Assembly (NCBI RefSeq): GCF_028689305.1
Contig: NZ_JAQTWM010000011.1
Coordinates: forward strand, 1 to 58,615
Length of the DNA stretch: 58,615 bases
Source: Rhodoferax sp.
GTDB taxonomy: Bacteria; Pseudomonadota; Gammaproteobacteria; Burkholderiales; Burkholderiaceae_C
Reading direction: 5' to 3'
Part shown: in pieces, positions 42,239 to 50,875 of the stretch
How positions within the stretch are numbered: position 1 is the first letter of the stretch
Layout: each line of letters begins with the position of its first letter
Made by a program: the position numbers and the translations under genes
Notes under the pieces: model-generated
Told to the model about the DNA's origin: nothing
Databases searched by the model: none
What the model saw: only the letters and a program-made list of their open reading frames with translations

Positions 42239-44398
42239 TTAGCGTACCAGTGCCCGTGCTGCGGCACTGTCCTGCGCCTTCTGTGCAAACTCGGCGCGCA
42301 AGGCCTTGAGTTTTTCGCGCGGGTCTTCCTTGACGGTATTTTGGTCCAGCCCCATTTCGGTGATGAAACGGCTGGGCTGGGCCGCGACCATCTCGCGGCC
42401 CTTTTTGCGTTTGCGGGTCCAGCTGACCGCCAGGCTACGCTGGGCACGGGTGATGCCCACATACATCAGGCGGCGCTCTTCCTGCAGGTGCTGGGTCAGG
42501 CTTTCGCTGGCGGCCTCAAGGGCGGCGGCGCGCTGGATGCTGGATGCCCTGCTCGGCGCCGTCTCGTCGGGGTTGTCGCGTTGCTTGAACGGCAGCATGC
42601 CCTCGGTCACCCCCACCAGCAGCACATGCGGCCACTCCAGGCCCTTGGAGGCGTGCAGTGTCGAGAGTGTCACCACGTTCTGGTCCTGCTCGCGCTCGCT
42701 GATGGTCGACAGCAGCGAAATCGTCTGGGCCACTTCAAGCAGTGATTTGACCTCCCCCGCCGTGTTGACACCGGTGGCGTCTTCAATCTGCCCGCCACAG
42801 CGCCCGGACATCCAGTCGATGAAGTCCAGCACATTGCTCCAGCGGGCGGCGGCGACTTTTTCACTGTCCTCACCGTCGTACAGGTAGGCCTCGTAGCCAA
42901 TGTCCTTGAGCCAATCCAGCAAAAAGGCCTTGGCGGCTTCGGCGCCCAGGGTGTGGCGGGCACGGAACTCCAGGTCGTTGACCTCGCGGCCGAATTCATG
43001 CAGGCTGCCCAGCGCCTTGCCTGAAATGACGCTGCCCAGACTGCTGGAGAACAGCGCCTCGAACATGCTGAGGCGGTATTTGCTGGCAAAGTCGCCCAGG
43101 TGCGCCAGGGTCTGGTGGCCGATGCCGCGTTTGGGCGTGGTCACGGCACGCAAAAAAGCCGGATCGTCGTTGTTGTTGATCCACAGGCGAAACCAGGCAC
43201 ACAGATCCTTGACTTCGGCGCGGTCAAAAAAACTGGTGCCACCGGACACCTTGTAGGGAATTTGCGCCCGGCGCAGGGCCTTTTCGAACGGTTTGGCCTG
43301 GTGGTTGGCGCGGTACAACACGGCAAAGTCACGCCATTCCTTGAATTGGGGTCCCCCCGTGCTGGTGCCGCTGGCGCGCAGGCTCTGGATGCGGGCGACG
43401 GCTCGCTCGGCCTCGTGTTCCTCGGTGTCGGCATCCACCACCCGCACCGGCTCACCTTCGCCCAGGTCGCTCCACAGGTTTTTCGGAAACAGCTTGGGGT
43501 TGGGGCCGATCACATTGTTGGCAGCACGCAGGATGGCACTGGTGGAGCGGTAGTTCTGTTCCAGCTTGATGACTTTCAGCGTGGGGAAGTCGATCGGCAG
43601 CTTCTTCAGATTGTCCAGCGTGGCGCCACGCCAGCCGTAGATCGACTGGTCGTCGTCCCCCACGGCAGTGAACCGTGCCTGCGCCGGCTGGTCACCGTTC
43701 ACCAGCAGTTTGAGCATCTCATACTGGGTGGCGTTGGTGTCCTGATATTCGTCCACCAGAATGTGCCCGATCAATTTCTGCCACTTCTGCCTGACGGGCT
43801 CGTGGTTCTGGAGCAGCTTGAGGGGCAGACCAATCAGGTCATCAAAATCCACACTCTGGTAGGCCGCCAGCCGCTCTTCGTAGTGCGCCATGACCCGGGC
43901 AATGATGCGTTCGTTGTCGTTGCTGGCCTGCGCCGCTGCCGCTGCCGCATTGAGCCCCAGGTTTTTCCACAGGCTGATGGTCCATTGCCAGGATCGTGCG
44001 GTCGCGGCATCCACACTGCCGCCAGCGTCCTTGAGGATGCTGGTGACGTCATCGCTGTCCAGAATCGAAAACTGGGGTTTGAGACCCAGCGCTGCGCCAT
44101 CTTCACGCAGCAGACGCACACCCAGGGCGTGAAAGGTGCAGATCACCACGTCTTTGGCGGCTCTGCCGATCAGGCCGCGGGCGCGTTCGCGCATCTCGCT
44201 GGCAGCCTTGTTGGTGAAGGTGATGGCCAGAATACGCTTGGCCGCCACCCCCGACTGGATCAGGCGGCCGATCTTGTGGGTGATCACCCGTGTCTTGCCC
44301 GAGCCGGCGCCGGCCAGCACCAGACACGGGCCGTGCAGGTAATTGACGGCTTCTTGCTGAGCCAGGTTCAGGCCGGAGTTGGGGGAGTGGGCAAACAT
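42239..44398 (-). CDS. rep: ATP-dependent DNA helicase Rep (UvrD/Rep superfamily 1)
   Basis: A 719-residue 3'-5' helicase. Motifs: LNLAQQEAV (Q motif), LAGAGSGKTRVITHKI (Walker A), ILAITFTNKAASEMRERA, HILVDEYQDTNATQYEML (Walker B), VGDDDQSIYGWRGA, LEQNYRS, TLHASKGLEWPHVLLVGV and EERRLMYVGITRAQRSL. The size and linker fit Rep better than UvrD. Start: ATG at 44398 (MFAHSPNS); an in-frame TTG four codons upstream is possible. It lies 25 bases upstream of pldA. Confidence 0.93.
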   Translation of the reverse strand: MFAHSPNSGLNLAQQEAVNYLHGPCLVLAGAGSGKTRVITHKIGRLIQSGVAAKRILAITFTNKAASEMRERARGLIGRAAKDVVICTFHALGVRLLREDGAALGLKPQFSILDSDDVTSILKDAGGSVDAATARSWQWTISLWKNLGLNAAAAAAQASNDNERIIARVMAHYEERLAAYQSVDFDDLIGLPLKLLQNHEPVRQKWQKLIGHILVDEYQDTNATQYEMLKLLVNGDQPAQARFTAVGDDDQSIYGWRGATLDNLKKLPIDFPTLKVIKLEQNYRSTSAILRAANNVIGPNPKLFPKNLWSDLGEGEPVRVVDADTEEHEAERAVARIQSLRASGTSTGGPQFKEWRDFAVLYRANHQAKPFEKALRRAQIPYKVSGGTSFFDRAEVKDLCAWFRLWINNNDDPAFLRAVTTPKRGIGHQTLAHLGDFASKYRLSMFEALFSSSLGSVISGKALGSLHEFGREVNDLEFRARHTLGAEAAKAFLLDWLKDIGYEAYLYDGEDSEKVAAARWSNVLDFIDWMSGRCGGQIEDATGVNTAGEVKSLLEVAQTISLLSTISEREQDQNVVTLSTLHASKGLEWPHVLLVGVTEGMLPFKQRDNPDETAPSRASSIQRAAALEAASESLTQHLQEERRLMYVGITRAQRSLAVSWTRKRKKGREMVAAQPSRFITEMGLDQNTVKEDPREKLKALRAEFAQKAQDSAAARALVR

Positions 44399-44550
44399 GG
44401 AGGACGACAACTTTCGCGAAGGGGCGAATCATACCCAGCCAGCCCGACACCGTCAGGTTTGAGTTATGTCATGTTCCTGCCGGTTTTCTATTGGACAAAA
44501 GCGAGGTCGATGGTGTAATTTGAGGTAAGCAAACAGACGGGAGCAGGGTC

Positions 44551-46173
44551 ATGGACTTGTCGCGTTACAAGATCAGCACCAAGCTGGGTATGGGGTTCGG
44601 GGTGATTGTGTTGTTGACCGCGCTGATTGGCGGGTTGTCCATGATGCAGATGGGCCGGATTGACGCCGATACCACCGATCTATCAGAAAACTGGCTGCCT
44701 TCGATCCGGGTGGTGGGTGACATGCAAGCCCTGCTCAATGACATGCGCCGGGCCGAATTGCAGCATGTGATCGCCGCCAGCGCTGAGGAAAAGAAGCCCG
44801 AGGCCGAGCGATTCAAGGCGGATGTGGCCAAACTTCGCGCGCTGGAGAAAAAACTGGGAGAGCTGCTGGATGCACCACAAGAGCGGCAACTCTATGAGCG
44901 CTACAAGACCGAAAGCCAAGCCTACCTGGCCACCAGCATCTCATTGTTTGAGCTGTCTTCCGTTGGCCCCTCCGGGCAGGAGCTCACCACCAAATACCTC
45001 AAAGGTGATTCCAGAACCACCTTCCGGGCCATTTTCAAGACACTGGATGAAATGAATGTCCTGCATGTCAAGGGTGCGGATCAGGCCGCACAAGACGGCC
45101 ATGCGGCTTACGCCAGGGCCACGTTCACCGTGGCGCTGGTGCTGGCCATTGTGTTGGGCGTGGCCATGGTGCTGGGGTGGTGGATTGCGCGACAGATCAC
45201 CGTGCCGATCCAAGCGGCGGTGTTGGCAGCCAGGGAGTTTGCCGCTGGCAATTTGTCCACCCCCTTGCAGGTGAAGGGCCGGGACGAACCCGCGCAATTG
45301 CTCGGGGCGCTGGAGTCGATGCGCCAGGGCCTGTCCAGTGTGGTGACGGGGGTGCGCTTGAGTTCGGACAGCGTGGCCACGGCCAGCTTTGAGATCGCCC
45401 AGGGCAATACCGATTTGTCCAATCGCACCGAGCAGCAGGCCAGCGCGCTGGAGCAAACAGCAGCCTCCATGGAACAACTGGGGGCAACCGTGGCGCAAAA
45501 CGCCGATTCGGCGCGCCGGGCCAGTGAATTGGCCGCCGGCGCTTCGGCGGTGGCCGTGCAGGAGGGGGAGGTGATGGGGCAAGTGGTGGAAACCATGAAA
45601 GACATCAACGAGTCGTCCCAAAAGATCGTCGACATCATCGGCGTGATCGACGGTATTGCCTTTCAAACCAACATCCTGGCGCTCAATGCGGCGGTGGAGG
45701 CGGCACGCGCCGGAGAGCAAGGGCGTGGCTTTGCCGTGGTGGCCAGCGAAGTGCGCAGCCTGGCCAAACGCAGCGCAGATGCGGCCAAAGAAATCAAGAC
45801 GCTGATCAATGCCAGTGTGACCAGTGTCAAACAAGGCTCCAGCCTGGTGGACCGGGCTGGCGCGACCATGAGCGAGGTGGTCAAGGCCATTGAGCATGTG
45901 TCCGATATTGTGGGAGAAATCAGCTCGGCCAGCCGTGAACAGTCCACCGGTGTGACGCAGGTAGGGGAGGCGGTGTCCCAAATGGATCACACCACGCAGC
46001 AAAATGCGGCTCTGGTCGAAGAAATGGCTGCAGCTGCCGGTAGCCTACGTAGTCAGGCCCAGGATCTGGTGCAGATGGTGGCACAGTTCAAACTGACGGA
46101 TGAGCAGGTCAGGACTACACCGGCTGCCTTGGACCAGGAGCCAGACAACACGCACCTGCTCAGACTAAATTGA
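44551..46173 (+). CDS. Methyl-accepting chemotaxis protein
   Basis: A 540-residue chemoreceptor. Short cytoplasmic start, membrane segment at about 12-32, a periplasmic four-helix bundle (about 33-190) with conserved LRRAELQH-like region, second membrane segment (about 192-212, [21 protein letters not shown]), HAMP, then the signalling domain with the hairpin [20 protein letters not shown]. Two methylation-type helices with [20 protein letters not shown] flank it. No CheR-binding pentapeptide at the end. Ligand unknown. Confidence 0.95.
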   Translation: MDLSRYKISTKLGMGFGVIVLLTALIGGLSMMQMGRIDADTTDLSENWLPSIRVVGDMQALLNDMRRAELQHVIAASAEEKKPEAERFKADVAKLRALEKKLGELLDAPQERQLYERYKTESQAYLATSISLFELSSVGPSGQELTTKYLKGDSRTTFRAIFKTLDEMNVLHVKGADQAAQDGHAAYARATFTVALVLAIVLGVAMVLGWWIARQITVPIQAAVLAAREFAAGNLSTPLQVKGRDEPAQLLGALESMRQGLSSVVTGVRLSSDSVATASFEIAQGNTDLSNRTEQQASALEQTAASMEQLGATVAQNADSARRASELAAGASAVAVQEGEVMGQVVETMKDINESSQKIVDIIGVIDGIAFQTNILALNAAVEAARAGEQGRGFAVVASEVRSLAKRSADAAKEIKTLINASVTSVKQGSSLVDRAGATMSEVVKAIEHVSDIVGEISSASREQSTGVTQVGEAVSQMDHTTQQNAALVEEMAAAAGSLRSQAQDLVQMVAQFKLTDEQVRTTPAALDQEPDNTHLLRLN

Positions 46174-46296
46174 CGGGCGTTGTGCGCCAACCTCGATGCC
46201 ATGCTGCGGCATGAGGATGGTGATGAATCCGGCCTGACCTGCCACCAGGCGTAGCAGCGGGGCATGGCTTGTCTTGTGTTTGGCACAATGGGTGTC

Positions 46297-47145
46297 ATGT
46301 GTTTGAGCATTTTCAGAAGACGCCGTTTGCCGCCCTGTCTGGTGGTTGGTTTGAGTTTGGCTTGGTGGGGGCTGGCCCTGGCCGCGCCAGACACGGCCAA
46401 GACTGTGTTTCTCGAAGAGCTGACCTCGGTTGAACTGCGTGACAAGGTCGCCCACGGGGTGACGACCATCCTGGTTCCCATTGGCGGGACCGAGCAGAAT
46501 GGTCCCCACATGGTGCTGGGCAAGCACAATGTCCGGGTCAAGGCGTTGGCGGGGCAGATCGCCCAGCGGCTGGGCAATGCGGTGGTGGCGCCGGTATTGG
46601 CCTATGTGCCTGAGGGGGCGATTTCCCCACCGCAAGCCCACATGCGTTTTACCGGGACGATCTCGATCCCCCCCGACACCTTTGAAAACCTGCTGGTGGC
46701 TGCGGCCAGGAGTTTCAAGCAGCATGGTTTCCGCGATGTGGTTTTTCTTGGTGACCATGGCGGTTATCAGAAAAACGAAGTGCGTGCGGCGGAGAAACTC
46801 AACAAGGCATGGGCTGGTGATACCCGTTACCGCGCCTACGGCCTGACGGCTTATTACGAAGCCGCCCAAGCCCCTTTTTCACAGGAACTCAGGGCCCGGG
46901 GGCTTTCGGACACCGAAATCGGCACCCATGCCGGCTTGTCCGATACTTCCCTGGCCTTGGCGGTGGACCCTTCCCTGGTGCGCGAGGTCTGGTTGAGACC
47001 TGCGGCGAAAATCGGTGCGGCCGATGGTGTTTATGGTGATCCGCGCAAAGCCAGCGCGGAACTGGGGCAAATGGGCGTGCGAATCATTGTGGACCAGTCG
47101 GTTCAGGCGATTCAGGACGCGATCCGGCAGCGTGGTATTCGGTAA
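46297..47145 (+). CDS. Exported creatininase-family protein with altered metal-site residues
   Basis: A 282-residue protein. Arg-rich start and hydrophobic core (RRRRLPPCLVVGLSLAWWGLALAA) look like a signal peptide. The body fits creatininase: ILVPIGGTEQNGPHMVLGKHN, PEGAISPPQAHMRFTGTIS, VVFLGDHGGYQKN and GTHAGLSDTSLAL. Against the usual E-Q-H-G-P-H-L-P-x-G-x-D site, the first His is Asn and the Asp is His, so the metal site differs or belongs to a subfamily. Export is also unusual. It pairs with the beta-propeller gene 20 bases later. Alternative starts at 46264 and 46288. Confidence 0.75.
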   Translation: MCLSIFRRRRLPPCLVVGLSLAWWGLALAAPDTAKTVFLEELTSVELRDKVAHGVTTILVPIGGTEQNGPHMVLGKHNVRVKALAGQIAQRLGNAVVAPVLAYVPEGAISPPQAHMRFTGTISIPPDTFENLLVAAARSFKQHGFRDVVFLGDHGGYQKNEVRAAEKLNKAWAGDTRYRAYGLTAYYEAAQAPFSQELRARGLSDTEIGTHAGLSDTSLALAVDPSLVREVWLRPAAKIGAADGVYGDPRKASAELGQMGVRIIVDQSVQAIQDAIRQRGIR

Positions 47146-47165
47146 ATCTGTGGAGTCATCCGTTC

Positions 47166-48419
47166 GTGAAGTTCAATTTCAAACGTATCGTGGTTATTGC
47201 CGGGGTGGTCTTGACCCCTTCTCTGGTCATGCATGGTGTTTCGGCCACGCCGGCGGCCAGTGCGCCCAAGGCCGTGGTGCAGACGGTGCCGGGTATGCCG
47301 GCGGTGACGGACGCTGATAACCTCTACAGCGACACCCGGACCGACCAGCTCAGCGCGGCTGTCAAGGACGACCTGGAGCGTATTTATGTGCCCAACCTGC
47401 GTTCCCACGACGTGTCGGTGATTGACCCCAAAACCCTGAAGGTGGTCGACCGTTTCAAGGTGGGGCAGGCACCGCAGCATGTGGTGCCCTCCTGGGATCT
47501 GCGTACGCTGTGGGTGGCCAACAACGCCGAGCGCAGCAACAAGGGCAGCCTGACCCCGATCGACCCGCGCACCGGCAAACCGGGCAAGGCCATTGACGTG
47601 GATGATCCGTACAACCTGTATTTCACCCCGGACGGCCAGTCGGCCATCGTGGTGGCCGAAGCCAGACGTCGGCTCGATTTCCGCGACCCGAAGACTCTAA
47701 AGCTGCAATACGCCATTGAGGTGCCTCAATGCGGCGGTATCAACCATGGTGACTTTGCCATCGATGGGCGGTACGCCATCTTCACTTGCGAGTTCGACGG
47801 CAGCGTCGCCAAGATCGACATGGTGGCCAGAAGTGTGGTGGGATATCTGAAGCTGACGATGCCGAAAGTGCGTTTCAAGGAGGTGGGCAACACCTTCAAT
47901 CCGCTGGAAACCGAAATCTGCACCACCCGCAAAGGCATGCCGCAGGACATCCGGATTTCGCCTGACGGCAAAACCTTTTATGTGGCCGACATGATGGCTG
48001 ACGGGGTCCATCTGATTGACGGTGCCTCTTTCAAGGAAACCGGCTTCATTGCCACCGGTGTGGCTGCCCACGGCCTGTACCCCAGCCGTGACGGCAAGTT
48101 GCTGTATGTGGCCAACCGCGGTTCCCATGCCATCCACGGCAAGCGCAAGGGGCCGGGCAGTGTCACCGTGGTCGACTTTGCCAGCAACAAGGTGGTGACC
48201 ACCTGGCCCATCCCGGGGGGCGGCAGCCCGGACATGGGCAATGTCAGCGTGGACGGCAAATGGCTGTGGCTGGCCGGGCGTTTTGATGACGTGGTGTACC
48301 GGTTTGACACCAGCAATGGCAAAGTCGACAAGGTGGCGGTTGGCGCCGAGCCCCATGGTCTGACCATGTGGCCCTTGCCCGGCAGGTACTCCCTGGGGCA
48401 CACCGGAAACCTGCGTTGA
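47166..48419 (+). CDS. Exported YVTN-type beta-propeller protein
   Basis: A 417-residue periplasmic protein. Signal peptide at 1-27 (FKRIVVIAGVVLTPSLVMHG...SATP), then repeated blades with YVPNLRSHDVSVIDPKTLKVVDRF, LWVANNAERSNKGSLTPIDP and KLLYVANRGSHAIHGKRK. Such YncE/YVTN proteins often accompany redox or quinoprotein enzymes. GTG start with GGAG upstream. It probably acts with the exported creatininase-like protein encoded just upstream; the joint function is unknown. Confidence 0.8.
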   Translation: MKFNFKRIVVIAGVVLTPSLVMHGVSATPAASAPKAVVQTVPGMPAVTDADNLYSDTRTDQLSAAVKDDLERIYVPNLRSHDVSVIDPKTLKVVDRFKVGQAPQHVVPSWDLRTLWVANNAERSNKGSLTPIDPRTGKPGKAIDVDDPYNLYFTPDGQSAIVVAEARRRLDFRDPKTLKLQYAIEVPQCGGINHGDFAIDGRYAIFTCEFDGSVAKIDMVARSVVGYLKLTMPKVRFKEVGNTFNPLETEICTTRKGMPQDIRISPDGKTFYVADMMADGVHLIDGASFKETGFIATGVAAHGLYPSRDGKLLYVANRGSHAIHGKRKGPGSVTVVDFASNKVVTTWPIPGGGSPDMGNVSVDGKWLWLAGRFDDVVYRFDTSNGKVDKVAVGAEPHGLTMWPLPGRYSLGHTGNLR

Positions 48420-48495
48420 ACCGACGGCAAGCCGACTGGGCCCCAAGGGCAGGCGCAATGGCTGGAGCAGGCACCGTCGGGTGCCTGATGTGGCC

Positions 48496-49461
48496 ATGCT
48501 GAAAATCTTCATCACCACCTTCCCGTTTTTTGCGCTGGTGCTGTGCGGTTATCTGGCGGCACGCCGACGCATGTTGCCCCTGGAGGCGATCCCTGGCTTG
48601 AATGGTTTTGTGCTGTTTTTTGCCTTGCCGTGTATGTTGTACCGCTTTGGCGCCAACACCCCCATTGCGCAGTTGCTGGATGTGTCGGTGGCCATCACCT
48701 GGCTGGTGTGTGGTCTGATCATGGTCGGTTTCACGGTGGCCACCAGCCTGAGTTCCCGCATTGGCTGGAATGACGCGGCCTTTGGTGCCCTGGTCGCGGC
48801 TTTTCCCAATTCTGGCTTCATGGGGGTGCCGCTGCTGGTGGCCTTGCTGGGTGCGCAGGCCGCAGGCCCCACCATCCTGACGATGGTGATTGACATGATT
48901 GTCATCAGTTCGCTGTGTATTGCCTTGTCCCGGCTGGATGGTGCGGATGAACACGGTGCGGCCAAGGCGTTGAAGAACGCCCTCAAGGGGGTGTTGACCA
49001 ACCCCATGCCCTGGTCGATTTTGCTGGGCGCGCTGGTGTCTGCACTGGGACTGGCCCTGCCACCGCCGGTGATGCAAGTGGTGGGGATGCTGGCTGATGC
49101 GGCGTCACCGGTGGCGCTGTTCACCATTGGGGCGGTGTTGGCACGATCACAAATGATGGCCATGGCCGGGCACGCGCCAGCCACCCGACTGGGTGACTAC
49201 CTGCCGGTGGCGATGCTCAAATTGTTTCTGCACCCGTTGCTGGTGTTGCTGGTGGGGGGGGCGGTGATCAGCTTGGGCATGTCGCTGGACCCTTTTGCCC
49301 TGACGGTGGTGGTGCTGGTGGCGGCCTTGCCCAGCGCCAGCAATGTGTCGCTGCTGACCGAGCGCTTTGGTGCGGACAACGGAAGGGTGGCACGCATCAT
49401 TCTGGTGTCCACCGCCGCGGCCTTTGTCACGTTTTCGCTGGCGGTGATCCTGCTGCATTAG
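48496..49461 (+). CDS. AEC-family (auxin efflux carrier-like) transporter
   Basis: A 321-residue membrane protein with about ten hydrophobic segments. It starts MLKIFITTFPFFALVLCGYLAARR and has AFGALVAAFPNSGFMGVPLL (the crossover region typical of the family) and a second, inverted half with VVLVAALPSASNVSLLTERFG. Members export carboxylates such as malate or malonate. ATG at 48496; a GTG at 48481 would add five residues. Substrate unknown. Confidence 0.87.
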   Translation: MLKIFITTFPFFALVLCGYLAARRRMLPLEAIPGLNGFVLFFALPCMLYRFGANTPIAQLLDVSVAITWLVCGLIMVGFTVATSLSSRIGWNDAAFGALVAAFPNSGFMGVPLLVALLGAQAAGPTILTMVIDMIVISSLCIALSRLDGADEHGAAKALKNALKGVLTNPMPWSILLGALVSALGLALPPPVMQVVGMLADAASPVALFTIGAVLARSQMMAMAGHAPATRLGDYLPVAMLKLFLHPLLVLLVGGAVISLGMSLDPFALTVVVLVAALPSASNVSLLTERFGADNGRVARIILVSTAAAFVTFSLAVILLH

Positions 49462-49510
49462 GTTTGGCAGCGCCAGTCCCAGGGGGGATCGCCGGGTTTT
49501 TCAGCAAAAC

Positions 49511-49524
49511 CTGATCTGGCTCAA
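49511..49524. promoter_or_regulatory. FNR/Anr-like site upstream of the RquA-like gene
   Basis: CTGAT-CTGG-CTCAA matches the TTGAT-N4-ATCAA consensus at eight of ten positions. Its centre is about 91 bases before the ATG at 49609, a workable distance for an activator site at -41 of a promoter with a 50-base leader. Confidence 0.4.
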
Positions 49525-49608
49525 GTTTCCTGTCAATGGCAGCAGTCTAATGGCGATTATTAACAAATGATGAACGTCACAGATCACTGTTGATCACAAA
49601 GGAATGAC

Positions 49609-50409
49609 ATGACTACCTGGTTGACTTACAGCATGGTTGCTGTGGTGCTGGTACTGGCCAGCACCGCGCTGTTTTTTTTCACCCTGACCCGTGGCGCGCT
49701 GATCATGCGCGGCGCCTTGGGCCGTCTGCATCACGAAGCCGCCCACGTTTATCCGATTTATTCCAATATGCGCCTGATCCGGCTGGTGGACTACCAGCCC
49801 ATCATTGCCGCGATTCTGCTGTTCCAGTACAGCCGGCTGGTGTCCCTGATCACGCATGGTTTGCACCACACGGACCTGCGTGGCCAGCAGGTCCTGATCA
49901 CCTCCTGTGCCTTTGGCAATGTGATGCCGCGGGTGGTGAAGGCAGCTCTCAAGTCAGGGGCGCGCAAGGTGCTGGTGGCCGACATCATCCAGAACGAGCT
50001 GGACCATGCCCGGCGCAAGCTGGGTGGCTATGCCGGGCAGGTCGACTACCGGCAGGACAACGCCATTGCGATGCAACTTCCAGATGGTTCAGTGGACGCC
50101 AACGTCATGTTTTTCCTGCTGCATGAGTTGCCGCATCACCTCAAGGGTGAAGCCCTCAAGGAAGCCATGCGGGTGCTGGCCCCGGGGGGCAAGCTCTATT
50201 TGGCCGAATTTCACCGGCCCCGGCCCTCGGTGCTGCGGGCCCTGAGCTGGACGTATTTCAAAGTGTTCGAGCCCTACGGTCTGGCGCTCTGGAACACCCA
50301 CGACCCGGTGCTGCAACTCAGTGCCATGCCCGGCGTGCGCTGCGAACGCCATGTGGTGTTTTTTGGCAACTTTCAAGTGATTGTGGCGACCAAAGGCGCT
50401 GCCGACTGA
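49609..50409 (+). CDS. Membrane-anchored methyltransferase-fold protein resembling RquA
   Basis: A 266-residue protein: membrane segment at 8-28 (MVAVVLVLASTALFFFTL), then a class I methyltransferase fold with VLITSCAFGNVMPRVV at the SAM site in place of a GxGxG loop, ARKVLVADI, VDANVMFFLLHELPHHLK, APGGKLYLAEFHRP and FEPYGLALWNTHD. Blocks such as FFLLHE...GGKL...HRP...FEP..L.LW recall RquA, the SAM-dependent enzyme converting ubiquinone to rhodoquinone for anaerobic fumarate respiration. I am unsure because the recollection is unaligned. An ordinary quinone or lipid methyltransferase is the alternative. Confidence 0.55.
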   Translation: MTTWLTYSMVAVVLVLASTALFFFTLTRGALIMRGALGRLHHEAAHVYPIYSNMRLIRLVDYQPIIAAILLFQYSRLVSLITHGLHHTDLRGQQVLITSCAFGNVMPRVVKAALKSGARKVLVADIIQNELDHARRKLGGYAGQVDYRQDNAIAMQLPDGSVDANVMFFLLHELPHHLKGEALKEAMRVLAPGGKLYLAEFHRPRPSVLRALSWTYFKVFEPYGLALWNTHDPVLQLSAMPGVRCERHVVFFGNFQVIVATKGAAD

Positions 50410-50472
50410 GTTGGCCGGCCGTGTTGTCAAAATCGGTGGGTGTTCAACCCCCTCATCACCGATATCAACACC

Positions 50473-50871
50473 ATGGCACTGCAAACACCTATTGAATACG
50501 ATCAGGCTTCCCCGGTTGTCAAAGCGGTTTACGACGACATCATGGCCACCCGCCAGACGGACTGGGTGAACAATTTCTGGAAAGTCCTGGCGCATCATCC
50601 GCCGACGCTGGAGCGCATCTGGAACAACATCAAACAGGTGATGGGCTCTGGCGCGCTGGACCCGCTGACCAAGGAGCTGATCTACGTGGCCGTCAGCATC
50701 ACCAACAATTGCGGTTATTGCATGGCCTCGCATACGGCAGCGGCCAAGGCCAAGGGCATGACCGATGAGCAGTTCGGGGAGTTGCTGGCCGTGGTTGGCC
50801 TGGCCAACGAAACCAATCGGCTGGCCATCGGGTATGGTGTGCCCGTTGATCAGCGCTTTCTGAGCAGCTAG
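50473..50871 (+). CDS. AhpD/carboxymuconolactone decarboxylase-like protein
   Basis: A 132-residue helical protein of the AhpD-like family. The redox or proton-relay motif is NNCGYCMASHTAAAKAKGM (Cys-x-x-Cys with His three residues later). The start has YDQASPVVKAVYDDIMATRQTDWVNNFWKVLAHHP, typical of peroxidase-related members. It probably reduces peroxides or acts as a disulfide relay. It ends four bases from the convergent priA. Confidence 0.88.
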   Translation: MALQTPIEYDQASPVVKAVYDDIMATRQTDWVNNFWKVLAHHPPTLERIWNNIKQVMGSGALDPLTKELIYVAVSITNNCGYCMASHTAAAKAKGMTDEQFGELLAVVGLANETNRLAIGYGVPVDQRFLSS

Positions 50872-50875
50872 TCCA

